From: Chitinophagaceae bacterium
Lineage (GTDB): Bacteria; Bacteroidota; Bacteroidia; Chitinophagales; Chitinophagaceae
DNA length: 64,000 nucleotides
Direction: 5' to 3'
NCBI GenBank assembly: GCA_016719165.1
Contig: JADKAJ010000001.1
Coordinates: 1,077,390 to 1,141,389 of the forward strand
The position numbers and the translations under genes were made by a program. The number at the start of each line of letters is the position of its first letter. The stretch's first letter is position 1. Positions 11,301-19,055 of this stretch are shown here, piece by piece. The notes beneath the pieces are model-generated. The model did not search any database and was not told the DNA's origin. It saw only the letters and a list, made by a program, of their open reading frames with translations.

Positions 11301-12513
11301 TCGTAACAGGAAAACTAAATAATGTGCTTTGACAACCGGAAGAAGTAACTACTCGTAGTGTGGCTGTATAACTTCCGGCACTGGCGTAGGTATGGGTTTC
11401 ATTGGTACTCGTATTTCTTACCACAACAGGTGAACCATCACCAAAATCCCATGTCCATTGGCTGATAGTTGCTCCGCCGGGTGAAGTTGATTGATCGGTG
11501 AAAGTAACAGACCGGCCTTCACAATAAGGTGCTGCAGCTGTAAATAAAGCCACAGGAGGATCGTTTATGGTTACAACCCGGGAAGCTGTATCAGCAATGC
11601 AGCCAATATCAGTTATCAGTGAATATTTCACCGTGTAGGAGCCAGGTGCTGCATACGTATGACTTGGATTATTTAATGCAGAAGTATTGGCATCGCCAAA
11701 ATTCCAATGCCTGGAAATAACCGGCCGGCCGTTGGTATTTGAATTGTCAGTAAAACTAACCGGGCTGGTTACACAACCATTAGTTGTAAAATTAAAATCA
11801 GCTACAGGTGGATCGAAAGCCTGTACATCAAAATCAATTTCCTGGGTACCACCGCATCCATCAGGGGTTGGATTGGTAGCCACTACCCTGATTGGATATG
11901 TACCAGCAACCGTTATTACATAAGGTGTTGGTAGTTGGTAATTATAAAGTGTTTTTCCATTCACAACAGTTGTTGATGTGGGAACAGGAGCAGGAATACT
12001 AACATCAGCGATTCCCATCGCATTTAGAGCCGGGCCAAACTGCCATTGAATAGAAGTTGGCTGGTAGGGAAAAGTCATTGAAAAATTAAAAGGAGTACCC
12101 CTGCAGGTTGCGGGAAAATTTACTGTTGCCTGTGGATTCTGTATAGAAATATATTGATATATATCTTTAATATTTGTCCCGGCATTGTAGCCATACGATT
12201 CAGCATTACCAAATCCATATGCTATTGCATTGAATCCGGAGTCAGATTGAATTGTATGCTGTCCTGCATTAACTGATTGAACCAGGTAAGAAAATCCCGG
12301 ATCCTGCGGATGCGGAATAAAAAGAGAAGGCGCTACTGGTGCTCCATCTAATCTGAAAGAACTTATAGCTGTTCCTGTATTAGGTATTATGACATTATAA
12401 AATGCTGAAGAATGCTGAAAGTTTGGAGTTGCATTCCATAAAACCTTATTTATATTTTGTTCAACCGGGCTTAAATAAATTACTTCCGGATCACCAGGGT
12501 TCCATTGCCACAT
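8338..12513 (-). CDS. Giant PKD/Ig-repeat surface protein (adhesin A), C-terminal part of a frameshifted gene
   Basis: This open frame carries most of adhesin A but has no signal peptide and starts in mid-domain: its first residues (PGDPEVIYLSPVEQ) match the middle of the N-terminal domain of the paralogue adhesin B (DPEMIILNPIEQ). It holds six PKD domains (WxFGD motifs), three tandem ~95-residue Ig-like repeats between PKD4 and PKD5, an Ig-like segment and a T9SS type-B sorting domain with FSPNGDGVHDRW and a GYVDIIR end. The missing start lies in the overlapping frame at 12480-13532; a one-base deletion near 12490-12515 separates the two. If both parts are joined the protein is about 1730 residues, the same size as adhesin B. 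If the break is real the surface protein is not made. Confidence 0.85.
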   Translation of the reverse strand: MWQWNPGDPEVIYLSPVEQNINKVLWNATPNFQHSSAFYNVIIPNTGTAISSFRLDGAPVAPSLFIPHPQDPGFSYLVQSVNAGQHTIQSDSGFNAIAYGFGNAESYGYNAGTNIKDIYQYISIQNPQATVNFPATCRGTPFNFSMTFPYQPTSIQWQFGPALNAMGIADVSIPAPVPTSTTVVNGKTLYNYQLPTPYVITVAGTYPIRVVATNPTPDGCGGTQEIDFDVQAFDPPVADFNFTTNGCVTSPVSFTDNSNTNGRPVISRHWNFGDANTSALNNPSHTYAAPGSYTVKYSLITDIGCIADTASRVVTINDPPVALFTAAAPYCEGRSVTFTDQSTSPGGATISQWTWDFGDGSPVVVRNTSTNETHTYASAGSYTATLRVVTSSGCQSTLFSFPVTIYPNPVADFNLPVACLPVGAAQFNDLSTVGGGNTITSWAWNFGDAGTSTVQNPLHNYSAPGPFNVSLTVTSNNGCTDTKNQVLNTVYAEPQAAFNALPEVCIGSLIGFSDASTAPGSTVTGWSWNFGDGSPISTVQNPTHIFSTAGTYTVTLNVTSAAGCQTVNNSATRTVVVKPLPTGSITGAIAVCLNAPSPNVTFTGGTGTAPFTFTYTINGGPVQTVITTSGNSVDVPVPTNTAGTYIYTLTSVKEGSSAGCVQSQNGSVTVTVNALPTATITGNTTVCLNAASPAITFTGASGLAPYTFTYNINGGPNQTVTTTTGNSATVSVPTTTAGTFTYNLISVQEGSSNLCSQVQAGTATVIINALPTASISGDNEVCLNSASPNITFTGGTGSAPYTFIYNINGGPNQTVTTTTGNAVTVPVPTTVAGTFTYNLISVQEGSANLCNQAQTGSAIVIVNPLPTGNFTFTVPSCETRTITFTDASAANAGTINNWQWNFGDPGSGASNTSTLQNPSHTFVAAGTYTVTLTVTTDKGCVSNVYSNPVTINARPKAGFISPEVCLTDPLAPFTDTSSVVGGTIVAWEWNFGDPNANAGNPNTSVLQNPTHRYTVVGPYTAQLIVTSNNGCKDTTQQTFTVNGSVPVAGFTVLNPSTLCSNQSVSITDASTVDFGNLVKVEIFWDYLNNPTIKTTDDNPIPGAVYTHSYPEFGTPFTRTFQVRYVAYSGINCVNTTTQTITVLATPTLQFAPIPFVCTDKPSFQITQAQLLNGLPGSGVFSGTGVTPTGLFSPSIGAGQYNIRYTYTGTNGCSNYKEQTVDIYTAPAINAGPDKFVLEGGQVTLTPALNVGVPLTYMWTPPTGLDNVTSSFPVASPTDDITYTLTVTTPQGCTASDNVFVKVLKAPIIPNIFSPNGDGVHDRWDIPFLESYPGCTIDVVNRYGQLVFRSVGYTTAWDGRVNGKDVPVGTYYYVIDPKNGRAKVTGYVDIIR
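9922..10775 (-). repeat. Three tandem ~285-bp Ig-like repeats in adhesin A
   Basis: Three consecutive units starting with Leu-Pro-Thr and carrying VCLNxAxPxxTFTG, APxTFxYxINGG and a (C/L)xQxQxG end. The second and third units (TYNLISVQEGS) are nearly identical to each other at DNA level, and all three resemble the repeats at 4354-5203 in adhesin B. Confidence 0.8.
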
Positions 12514-13532
12514 GCCCCCTGCGAAGTAAGATATTGGGCAACCATTATTGGCTTATCTGCTTCAATTCGTTTAGGACTATTGGAAGCGGGTATCTCATAA
12601 TAAAAGCCATTTTGCAAAGGTACCCCAACCGGTCCCCCATTTAATGTCACTACTGTTGTAGGGTCAGCAACACAAATCCTGTAAATATTGAAAGTTTGAG
12701 ATCCTCCTGTCGACACGGTAAGGAATTTTTTACCCCAGGCAGATTTGGGAAATGCCTGCACCATGTAATTATCTGATGAGGAAGAAGCTCCCGTGCAGGT
12801 AATACTGATTCTGCCACTTCCAGAAAACACTCCTATCCTTTTACAGCCTGAACCAGTATTTATACTTTGTATTTTTGAACCGGTTAGATCAACACCTGAA
12901 TTCCCGGAATATTGTCCCATAATATTATAAATTTCTCCTTGTTGGAGATTTACTAAAAATGGAACACCTGCCGGGCGGTTGATTGTAGCGGCACTTGGAG
13001 TAATCTCAACCGTAGTAGTTCCGGTATCAGCAGCAACTACATAAAACCAGCAATTAGAATTGGTAGTATTTGAGATATTAGTGTAATTAACAGAATAATA
13101 TTCCTTTCCTAATGTTGTCGTAGGAAAAAGGATGGAAGCGCCTGAAACACTTGCATTATAAATGTGAGCATAGGCAACTATAGGTTTATCACTGGTGATG
13201 TGAATGCCTTTCTTTTCAGGTATTGTTGATTCGGTAATCAGCCTGGCATCCTGGAGACCTGCTTTTGGGATGGGATTTGACGTAAATACTGAATTGGCAG
13301 GCACAAAATAATTCTGGGTATAACCAATTCCTGGAATCGATACTGTAACGTTTGAATTTTGATCCGCCGCAAAATACAAGACCATATCCTGGGCATTGTT
13401 ACCATTCATTACTTGGTGATAGCCATACCCAACCCAAAAGTCCTTCCCCTTATTTGAAAAGTCCTGTGCATAGGAAATACCTCCAGTAAAAATGGCAAGT
13501 AAAAGGGTACTTAGTAAGTGTAGTTTTCTCAT
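12480..13532 (-). CDS. Adhesin A, N-terminal part (signal peptide and IgGFc-binding-type domain)
   Basis: The open frame extends to 13685, but the ATG at 13532 is the likely start because it begins a clean signal peptide (MRKLHLLSTLLLAIFTGG to SYAQ) followed at once by DFSNKGKDFWVGYG, the start of the IgGFc-binding-protein-type N-terminal domain also seen in adhesin B. The frame ends at 12480 after QGACGNGTLVIRK, while the next frame continues with NPGDPEVIYLSPVEQ. Adding one A to the GGAACC stretch would give a continuous GNGNPGDPEV. So this and 8338-12513 are one gene broken by a single missing base, by mutation or sequencing error. No promoter with a TAnnTTTG box was found upstream. Confidence 0.85.
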   Translation of the reverse strand: MRKLHLLSTLLLAIFTGGISYAQDFSNKGKDFWVGYGYHQVMNGNNAQDMVLYFAADQNSNVTVSIPGIGYTQNYFVPANSVFTSNPIPKAGLQDARLITESTIPEKKGIHITSDKPIVAYAHIYNASVSGASILFPTTTLGKEYYSVNYTNISNTTNSNCWFYVVAADTGTTTVEITPSAATINRPAGVPFLVNLQQGEIYNIMGQYSGNSGVDLTGSKIQSINTGSGCKRIGVFSGSGRISITCTGASSSSDNYMVQAFPKSAWGKKFLTVSTGGSQTFNIYRICVADPTTVVTLNGGPVGVPLQNGFYYEIPASNSPKRIEADKPIMVAQYLTSQGACGNGTLVIRK

Positions 13533-14132
13533 GTAGTCCAAAGTCCAAGGTGAAGAAACCGGTGCTAATTTAAAACAAAGAATTTGTAAATCGAAGCTTT
13601 TCAGACAGATAGAAAAAATAAAAACCGTAAATACCGAAGCTCGTAGTTGTACGATAATGAATGACTTATGAATTTTTTTTATCACCCGTCCATATCAATT
13701 TAACCTCTGGATTACCAATTTTGGCTATGATTTCAAGACATAAGAATCCTATTTTCATACTCATATAATGTAATTAATTAATTTAAAATTAAATCCATCT
13801 AATATTATAAATAAACTTGCTTATAAATTGGATTTCATTATATATGATATTATATAAGCTTATTATTGCCCTCATCATTAATTTGACAAATAAATATATT
13901 TTATGACTTAAATATTTTCTATATAATTTATTCGATATTCAGTATAATAATTTAATTACCATGTATTTAATGTAAATAAAAACACTACTATTTTTAGTAA
14001 TAAGTAACTAGTAGAGTTATTGCAAATAACTAAGTATAATAGCATATTGAATATACCTGAAAAGAAGGTTTTAACTCTTTATAAGTAGCCTTTCCCCTAT
14101 TTTGCATCTTATTATTCTTTTATATCAATTAC
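13533..14132. other. 600-base intergenic gap, strongly AT-rich from about 13740 to 14090
   Basis: Divergent gap between adhesin A and the LEA-type lipoprotein. The middle is made almost only of A and T, much richer than the rest of the window. No open frame of useful length, RNA gene or clear long repeat was seen. It probably holds the promoters of both flanking genes; a TATTTTG near 14098-14104 is one base short of the Bacteroidetes -7 box. Confidence 0.6.
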
Positions 14133-14597
14133 ATGCAGCACTACGCTTTTGCCTTTTTGGGAACTTTCCTATTCACGATCCTCCTCATGTCCTGCAGCTC
14201 TTTCCGGGAACCAGATTTTAAAGGCATTGAAAATGTGAAAACAACGGCGATAAGCCTGTCTCATACATCCCTGGCCATTGACCTGCATTATTTCAACCCA
14301 AACAACACACAGATCAAATTGAAAAATGCCGAAGGCGATGCATGGATTGATGGTACTCCGCTCGGCCGGTTTTTTATGGATACCCTTATCCTCATTCCCG
14401 CTAAGTCCGATTTCAGGTTGCCGGTAAAACTTGAACTTGAAATGAAAAGTGTATTAAAAAACTCGTTAGCTGTTTTCCTTAAAAATGAGGTGATGCTGAA
14501 AATTGAGGGGCAAGCCAGGATTGGAAAAGCCGGATTTTATGTGAATTACCCGGTCCGATACGAGGGAAAACAAAATATTAGCGGTTTGTTGAAATAA
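14133..14597 (+). CDS. LEA type 2-like lipoprotein
   Basis: 154 residues with a lipoprotein signal peptide and lipobox (LLMSC, Cys near residue 21). The rest resembles the LEA14/water-stress fold: an N-terminal strand pair, then FNPNNTQIKLKNAEGDAWIDG, a motif typical of LEA type 2 proteins, and alternating beta strands to the end. Such proteins in Bacteroidetes are small envelope lipoproteins of unsettled function, thought to be stress related. It stands alone on the plus strand and converges with the heavy-metal-domain gene. Confidence 0.7.
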   Translation: MQHYAFAFLGTFLFTILLMSCSSFREPDFKGIENVKTTAISLSHTSLAIDLHYFNPNNTQIKLKNAEGDAWIDGTPLGRFFMDTLILIPAKSDFRLPVKLELEMKSVLKNSLAVFLKNEVMLKIEGQARIGKAGFYVNYPVRYEGKQNISGLLK

Positions 14598-14600
14598 AAA

Positions 14601-14625
14601 AGCCCCTTTTTGCTTAAGAAGGGCT
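14601..14625 (-). terminator. Intrinsic terminator of the heavy-metal-domain gene
   Basis: AGCCC and GGGCT arms enclose a loop, and on the minus strand the hairpin is followed by a run of six T. It lies just after the stop of the gene at 14631. Confidence 0.65.
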
Positions 14626-14630
14626 GAATA

Positions 14631-15020
14631 CTATTGCTGGAGTTGAGCAGGAGGTGCTTTTGGTTTTGGATGCCCTCCACCATCTTCAAATTTCTTGCAT
14701 GACTTAGGTAACCGGTTGTAAGCTTCTTCTGTTGCAGGCACATCATCTGCATCGTAACCGCTATTGGCAATTGCTGTCTTTATTTGCTCAATATCTGTCC
14801 GGTCGGTAATATATTTTACCCTGGTCTCCCCTTTTCTGTAGTTTACATTGATTTCCATTACACCATCATAACGTTTCAGGTAAGTTTCAATCCTTGTCTT
14901 ACAAACCGGGCAAAGGGCATTGGGCGTTTTGATCGTAGCTAAAACAACGGGTTTTGTTTGAGCATTTCCGGCACCGGCAATACCTATCAGGCAAAAAGCA
15001 ATTATTAGATATTTTTTCAT
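14631..15020 (-). CDS. Secreted heavy-metal-associated (HMA) domain protein
   Basis: 129 residues: a signal peptide (to GNAQ near residue 21), then one ferredoxin-like HMA domain. The usual metal-binding MxCxxC loop reads ALCPVC (Cys37 and Cys40), and the second half contains GVMEINVNYRKGETRVKY and a Gly-Tyr-Asp-Ala end typical of the fold. A Pro/Lys-rich tail follows. It should bind a soft metal ion such as copper or mercury in the periplasm, passing it to a partner that is not encoded nearby. It follows pyrE by 23 bases and may share its transcript. Confidence 0.8.
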   Translation of the reverse strand: MKKYLIIAFCLIGIAGAGNAQTKPVVLATIKTPNALCPVCKTRIETYLKRYDGVMEINVNYRKGETRVKYITDRTDIEQIKTAIANSGYDADDVPATEEAYNRLPKSCKKFEDGGGHPKPKAPPAQLQQ

Positions 15021-15043
15021 CAGCTCTTAAAATATAAATGAAA

Positions 15044-15679
15044 TTACAAAATCCCTTTCCACCCTGCAGGATCATCACGCCATTTTAACAAAATCTCTTG
15101 TTGTCCTGCAGAAATGACTCCTTTCTCTACGGCCAGTTCAATTAAAGTAGGGTAATCAGTGAGGGAATGATAGGTCAATGATGCTTTGGAAAAAGCTTCT
15201 GTTGCAGCCGGGAAGCCATACGTAAAAATAGAGACCATCCCTATTACATCCAGCCCTTGTTCTTTCAAAACATCCACGACCTGGAGGCTGCTTTTCCCGG
15301 TGGAAACAAGGTCTTCAATTACCACCGTCTTCTGACCTTTTTCATAAAAACCTTCGATCTGGTTCCCCAGGCCATGTTCCTTTGGTTTAGGACGTACATA
15401 AACATAGGGCAGCTTTAACTGGTCTGCAGCCATAGCTCCCCAGGCGATTCCCGCAGTGGCAACACCTGCTAATAACTCAGCCTCAGGAAATCTATCAAAA
15501 ATAACATTGCACATTTCCGATTTAATATAATCCCTGATAAACGGGAAAGACAGGACTTTTCTATTGTCACAATAGATGGGGCTCTTCCAACCGCTTGCCC
15601 ATGTAAATGGTTGTTCGGGATTTAACTTAACTGCATTAACTTGAAGCAGTTTTTCGGCTACTACTTTTGCATCTGTCAT
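15044..15679 (-). CDS. pyrE: Orotate phosphoribosyltransferase
   Basis: Converts orotate plus PRPP to orotidine 5'-phosphate in pyrimidine synthesis. The frame reaches 15706 with a GTG, but the ATG at 15679 (MTDAKVVAEKLL) gives 211 residues, the normal family size. The orotate-binding SGWKSPIYCDNRK segment, the AGVATAGIAWG segment and the PRPP loop VVIEDLVSTGKSS are all present. The divergent Nudix gene starts 28 bases upstream. pyrB and pyrR lie 1.6-2.7 kb further along the same strand but with unrelated genes between. Confidence 0.96.
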   Translation of the reverse strand: MTDAKVVAEKLLQVNAVKLNPEQPFTWASGWKSPIYCDNRKVLSFPFIRDYIKSEMCNVIFDRFPEAELLAGVATAGIAWGAMAADQLKLPYVYVRPKPKEHGLGNQIEGFYEKGQKTVVIEDLVSTGKSSLQVVDVLKEQGLDVIGMVSIFTYGFPAATEAFSKASLTYHSLTDYPTLIELAVEKGVISAGQQEILLKWRDDPAGWKGIL

Positions 15680-15707
15680 GAAGCGAAGATAAAATGAACA
15701 AGGCACT

Positions 15708-16334
15708 ATGTATATAAAAATTTACTTTAATAATAAACCACTTTTCCTCTGCGATAATGTAGATGAAACAATTCAGCCATACATTCATCATGATGATGCA
15801 GTGTTTATTGATGAACTGAATACCCACACGGTTAAGTCGATGATCCATGAAATGGAACAGGAGAAGGTGCATGCCGGTGTCTTTTTCCATCCTGACCTGG
15901 AAGAATTAAAGAAGGCCTTTTATAAAAAGTTTACGATCATCATTGCAGCCGGAGGATTAGTACAGAACGAAAAAAAAGAAATATTACTCATCTTCCGGAG
16001 AGGAAAATGGGATTTGCCAAAAGGCAAATTAGATGCCGGGGAAAACCTGGAAACATGTGCTGTCCGGGAAGTAACAGAAGAAACAGGATTACAGCATATA
16101 AAATTGATTTCGCCTCTTACCATTACATATCACACTTATCATGAGGGATCGAGGTTTATTCTTAAAGAATCACATTGGTTCAAAATGAAAGTAAAAGGGG
16201 AACAGCAACTCATTCCACAAATGGAAGAAGATATTCATGAGATCAAATGGGTTAAGGCTGGTGAACTGGTTGAGTATATGAATAATTCATTCCCATCTGT
16301 TGTGGATGTTTTAGAAATGATATCATCACACTGA
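15708..16334 (+). CDS. Nudix hydrolase with N-terminal extension
   Basis: 208 residues. A ~75-residue N-terminal extension of unclear role precedes a Nudix domain. The Nudix box lies at residues 106-128: GKLDAGENLE...REVTEETGL matches Gx5Ex7REuxEExGu with all acidic metal ligands present. This family hydrolyses nucleoside diphosphates linked to another group; the substrate cannot be told from sequence. WDLPKGK just before the box is typical of ADP-ribose/diphosphoinositol-type or housecleaning members. It shares an upstream region with pyrE and its end overlaps the convergent thioesterase gene by nine bases. Confidence 0.9.
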   Translation: MYIKIYFNNKPLFLCDNVDETIQPYIHHDDAVFIDELNTHTVKSMIHEMEQEKVHAGVFFHPDLEELKKAFYKKFTIIIAAGGLVQNEKKEILLIFRRGKWDLPKGKLDAGENLETCAVREVTEETGLQHIKLISPLTITYHTYHEGSRFILKESHWFKMKVKGEQQLIPQMEEDIHEIKWVKAGELVEYMNNSFPSVVDVLEMISSH

Positions 16335-16769
16335 CCCGGTATCTTTTCTTGCTATAACAGCTACTGTAAGCCGGCTTACACAAACTAATTTTTCACTCCT
16401 GTCATATATCTTAATATCCCAGACATGCGTATTTCTCCCGATATGCAAAGGCCGGGCAATGCCGGTGACAAATCCATCCCTTGCACTGCGGATATGATTA
16501 GCATTAATTTCCAGCCCTACGCAATAATACCTGGAGTGATCAACCACCATAGCAGATGCCAAACTGCCGATTGTTTCAGCCAGCACACATGACGCACCCC
16601 CATGCAACAGTCCATATGGTTGTTTAGTACGGTGGTCTACCGGCATGGTGGCTTTTAAAAAATCTTCCCCGAGTTCCTTGCACTCGATACCTATATAGTC
16701 ACTCATGGTTTGCTTTCCAAGAAGGCTGATATCCGTAATTGTCAGGTCTTTTTTAAACCAGATGGACAT
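16326..16769 (-). CDS. PaaI/YdiI-like hotdog-fold thioesterase
   Basis: 147 residues forming a single hotdog domain. The conserved GLLHGGASCVLAETIGS motif contains the His-Gly-Gly and the catalytic Glu of the YdiI/MenI-type acyl-CoA thioesterases, and LEINANHIRSA is the second conserved strand. Family members cleave CoA esters such as 1,4-dihydroxy-2-naphthoyl-CoA (menaquinone synthesis) or phenylacetate-pathway intermediates; a role here in menaquinone synthesis is possible, but no other men gene is near. Its start is four bases after the coaD stop, suggesting co-transcription. Confidence 0.85.
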   Translation of the reverse strand: MSIWFKKDLTITDISLLGKQTMSDYIGIECKELGEDFLKATMPVDHRTKQPYGLLHGGASCVLAETIGSLASAMVVDHSRYYCVGLEINANHIRSARDGFVTGIARPLHIGRNTHVWDIKIYDRSEKLVCVSRLTVAVIARKDTGSV

Positions 16770-16773
16770 AAGG

Positions 16774-17241
16774 CTATTTTACAAGCGATTTAGAAACCAC
16801 ATCTGGTAAAAAAGGCGCCGCATTTCCGCCGTTCCTGATAATATCACGTACAATAGTAGAGGCAACAGAAGTATACTTAGGTTCACCGGTAAGAAAGATC
16901 GTTTCAATGGATTTATCTAAAGTGCGGTTAGCATCTGCAATTGTTTTCTCATATTCAAAATCACTTACATACCTTATCCCGCGAAGAATAAAATGTGCTT
17001 TTATTTTTTTACAATAATCAATAGTCAACCCTTCATAAACCGCTCCTTCCACCCTTTCCTCATCTTTATATATCTCTCTTATCCATTCTAACCTTTGCTC
17101 AGGAGAAAACATAGGGGCTTTGGAAGCATTTAAACCAATACCCACCACAATCTTATCAAATAATGGTAACGCCCTGTTAATGATATCCACATGGCCAAGG
17201 GTTAGCGGGTCAAAAGTTCCGGGAAACAGGCAGATTCGCAT
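16774..17241 (-). CDS. coaD: Phosphopantetheine adenylyltransferase
   Basis: 155 residues, normal length. Transfers AMP from ATP to 4'-phosphopantetheine, the fourth step of coenzyme A synthesis. The nucleotidyltransferase motif GTFDPLTLGH (TxxH type) is at the N terminus, followed by VVGIGLNASKAPMF, ILRGIRYVSDFEYE and the C-terminal TSVASTIVRDI motif that binds ATP. It sits between pyrB and the thioesterase gene, same strand. Confidence 0.97.
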   Translation of the reverse strand: MRICLFPGTFDPLTLGHVDIINRALPLFDKIVVGIGLNASKAPMFSPEQRLEWIREIYKDEERVEGAVYEGLTIDYCKKIKAHFILRGIRYVSDFEYEKTIADANRTLDKSIETIFLTGEPKYTSVASTIVRDIIRNGGNAAPFLPDVVSKSLVK

Positions 17242-17317
17242 TAGTAGGATTTTTGGTTGCTGATTTTAAATGTATGATTGTATTCAATCGCCATCTAAAA
17301 TCTAAATTTATTTTCAC

Positions 17318-18241
17318 TCAACTTCTGTTAGCTAATAAGTAAAGTACCGCCATTCTCACTGCCACACCATTTTCTACCTGCTGTAAGATAATGGATTGCT
17401 TACTATCAGCCACATCACTGTCGAGTTCCACCCCCCTGTTTATCGGGCCCGGGTGCATGATTACAATTTCCTTTTGTAAACTATCGAGTAACTGCCTGTT
17501 TATGCCATAAGCGATACTGTATTCCCGCAAAGAAGAAAATAATACCTGGTTTTGCCTTTCCAGTTGAATCCTGAGTACATTGGCAACATCACACCATTCT
17601 AAGGTTTCCCTCAGGTTATAACTTACGTTAACGCCTAAAGCTTCACTGATGTATTTTGGTATTAATGTAGGCGGGCCGCAAACAGTTACTTTGGCTCCCA
17701 TCTTATTCAATAAATAGATATTGCTTTGTGCCACCCTGCTATGCATGATATCCCCGATAATAGCCACTTTTCTTCCTTCCAGTGAACCGGTCTTTTCTTT
17801 AATAGAAAAAGCATCCAGCAAAGCCTGCGTGGGGTGTTCATTTATTCCGTCACCGGCATTGATGATAGCAGCGGGTATATGCTGTGAAAGGAAATGCGGC
17901 GCCCCGCTGGCACTGTGCCGCATCACAACCATATCCACTTTCATGGATAATATATTGTTTACTGTATCAAGTAATGTTTCCCCTTTTGCCGCTGAAGAGG
18001 AAGAGGCTGCAAAATTGATGGTATCAGCACTCAACCTTTTTTCTGCCAACTCAAAAGAAAATCTTGTACGGGTAGAATTTTCGTAAAATAGATTAACGAT
18101 TGTTATATCCCGGAGAGAGGGAACTTTCTTGACAGGCCGCTGTAAAACTTCTTTGAATTGCTCTGCCGTAGATAGAATGAGGGAAATATCTTCTTTGTTA
18201 AGATTTTTAATGCCCAGCAGATGACGAGTGGATAGTTGCAT
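17318..18241 (-). CDS. pyrB: Aspartate carbamoyltransferase catalytic subunit
   Basis: 307 residues. Joins carbamoyl phosphate to aspartate, the committed step of pyrimidine synthesis. The carbamoyl phosphate motif YENSTRTRFSFE, the HPTQALLDAF motif and the C-terminal HPGPINRGVEL are all intact. The gene follows pyrR by 100 bases on the same strand, the arrangement found in many bacteria where PyrR controls or sits in the pyr operon. No pyrI regulatory subunit is present. Confidence 0.97.
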   Translation of the reverse strand: MQLSTRHLLGIKNLNKEDISLILSTAEQFKEVLQRPVKKVPSLRDITIVNLFYENSTRTRFSFELAEKRLSADTINFAASSSSAAKGETLLDTVNNILSMKVDMVVMRHSASGAPHFLSQHIPAAIINAGDGINEHPTQALLDAFSIKEKTGSLEGRKVAIIGDIMHSRVAQSNIYLLNKMGAKVTVCGPPTLIPKYISEALGVNVSYNLRETLEWCDVANVLRIQLERQNQVLFSSLREYSIAYGINRQLLDSLQKEIVIMHPGPINRGVELDSDVADSKQSIILQQVENGVAVRMAVLYLLANRS

Positions 18242-18341
18242 TAAAAAGCGAAATTAGGGTAAAATGTTTGTTTTCCGGCATTCTGCCCGATCCGAATAAT
18301 ATTTTTGCAATAGGATGGCTGAAATATGAATGGAAGCCAGT

Positions 18342-18851
18342 TTAGGCAGGTATCAAAACCACTTCCCTGTTTACCAGCTTTACTTTGTCTGTTTTTTTGG
18401 TTTCAACTGTTGCCCCCACATAATCAGCCTGTATGGGAAACTGGCGGTGCTCTTTCCTGTCGATCAAAACACACAGTTCAACTTTGGCGGGTCTGCCATA
18501 ATCGAGAAGAGCGTCTAAGGCAGCCTTAATAGTACGGCCGGTAAATAAAACATCATCGATCAGTACAACGATTTTATTCTCAATGGCAAAAGGAATATTC
18601 ATGGTATCGGGCGCAAGAATCTCTTTTCGGATATCATCCCGGTAAAAAGTGATATCCAATTGTCCAAATTGAACCTTCTCTGAAGAATGCTGCTGCTGTA
18701 ATAACGCTACAATATCATTAGCTATCACTACTCCTCCCTGCTGAATACCCACAAAGACTATATTCTCAAGCGAAGGGTAGCTCTTACTCAGTTGTTGCGA
18801 CAGCACTTTTATAGTATCAGCAAGTTGCTGTGATGAAAGTAAAACCTGCAT
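18342..18851 (-). CDS. pyrR: PyrR-type phosphoribosyltransferase / pyrimidine regulator
   Basis: 169 residues of the type I phosphoribosyltransferase fold. The PRPP loop reads VVLIDDVLFTGRTIKAALD, and FVGIQQGGVVIA and a C-terminal PxxADYVGATVET are family features. In Gram-positives PyrR binds pyr mRNA and causes attenuation when UMP is high, and has weak uracil phosphoribosyltransferase activity. In Bacteroidetes the regulatory role is less certain. It lies directly upstream of pyrB. An inverted repeat lies at 18885-18903, in the leader of this gene. Confidence 0.9.
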   Translation of the reverse strand: MQVLLSSQQLADTIKVLSQQLSKSYPSLENIVFVGIQQGGVVIANDIVALLQQQHSSEKVQFGQLDITFYRDDIRKEILAPDTMNIPFAIENKIVVLIDDVLFTGRTIKAALDALLDYGRPAKVELCVLIDRKEHRQFPIQADYVGATVETKKTDKVKLVNREVVLIPA

Positions 18852-18884
18852 ACTGATAATTTGATGTGAAGTTATAAAATGAAC

Positions 18885-18903
18885 ATGAGATATTGTTTAT
18901 CTC
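18885..18903 (-). repeat. Small inverted repeat upstream of pyrR
   Basis: TGAGATA and TATCTCA form seven-base arms around a five-base loop about 35 bases upstream of the pyrR start. A second CATGAGATA copy occurs at 18927-18935. It could be an operator or an mRNA hairpin; no anti-terminator partner was recognised. Confidence 0.35.
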
Positions 18904-19005
18904 ACTTTTGGCAGTTTTTGTTTATCCATGAGATAAAATCAAGGGTAAACAGAAAAGTCATTACGAGAATTTGGCGTAATAAATTTTATTTATTGCGTAT
19001 AAATT

Positions 19006-19033
19006 ACAAAGGCCGGATAAATCCGGCCTTTGT
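19006..19033 (-). terminator. Strong hairpin terminator after the outer-membrane barrel gene
   Basis: ACAAAGGCCGGA and TCCGGCCTTTGT form a perfect twelve-base stem with a four-base loop, 23 bases past the stop at 19056. The following stretch is AT-rich rather than a pure T run. Confidence 0.75.
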
Positions 19034-19055
19034 CTTATCTAGTCAGATCAAATAA

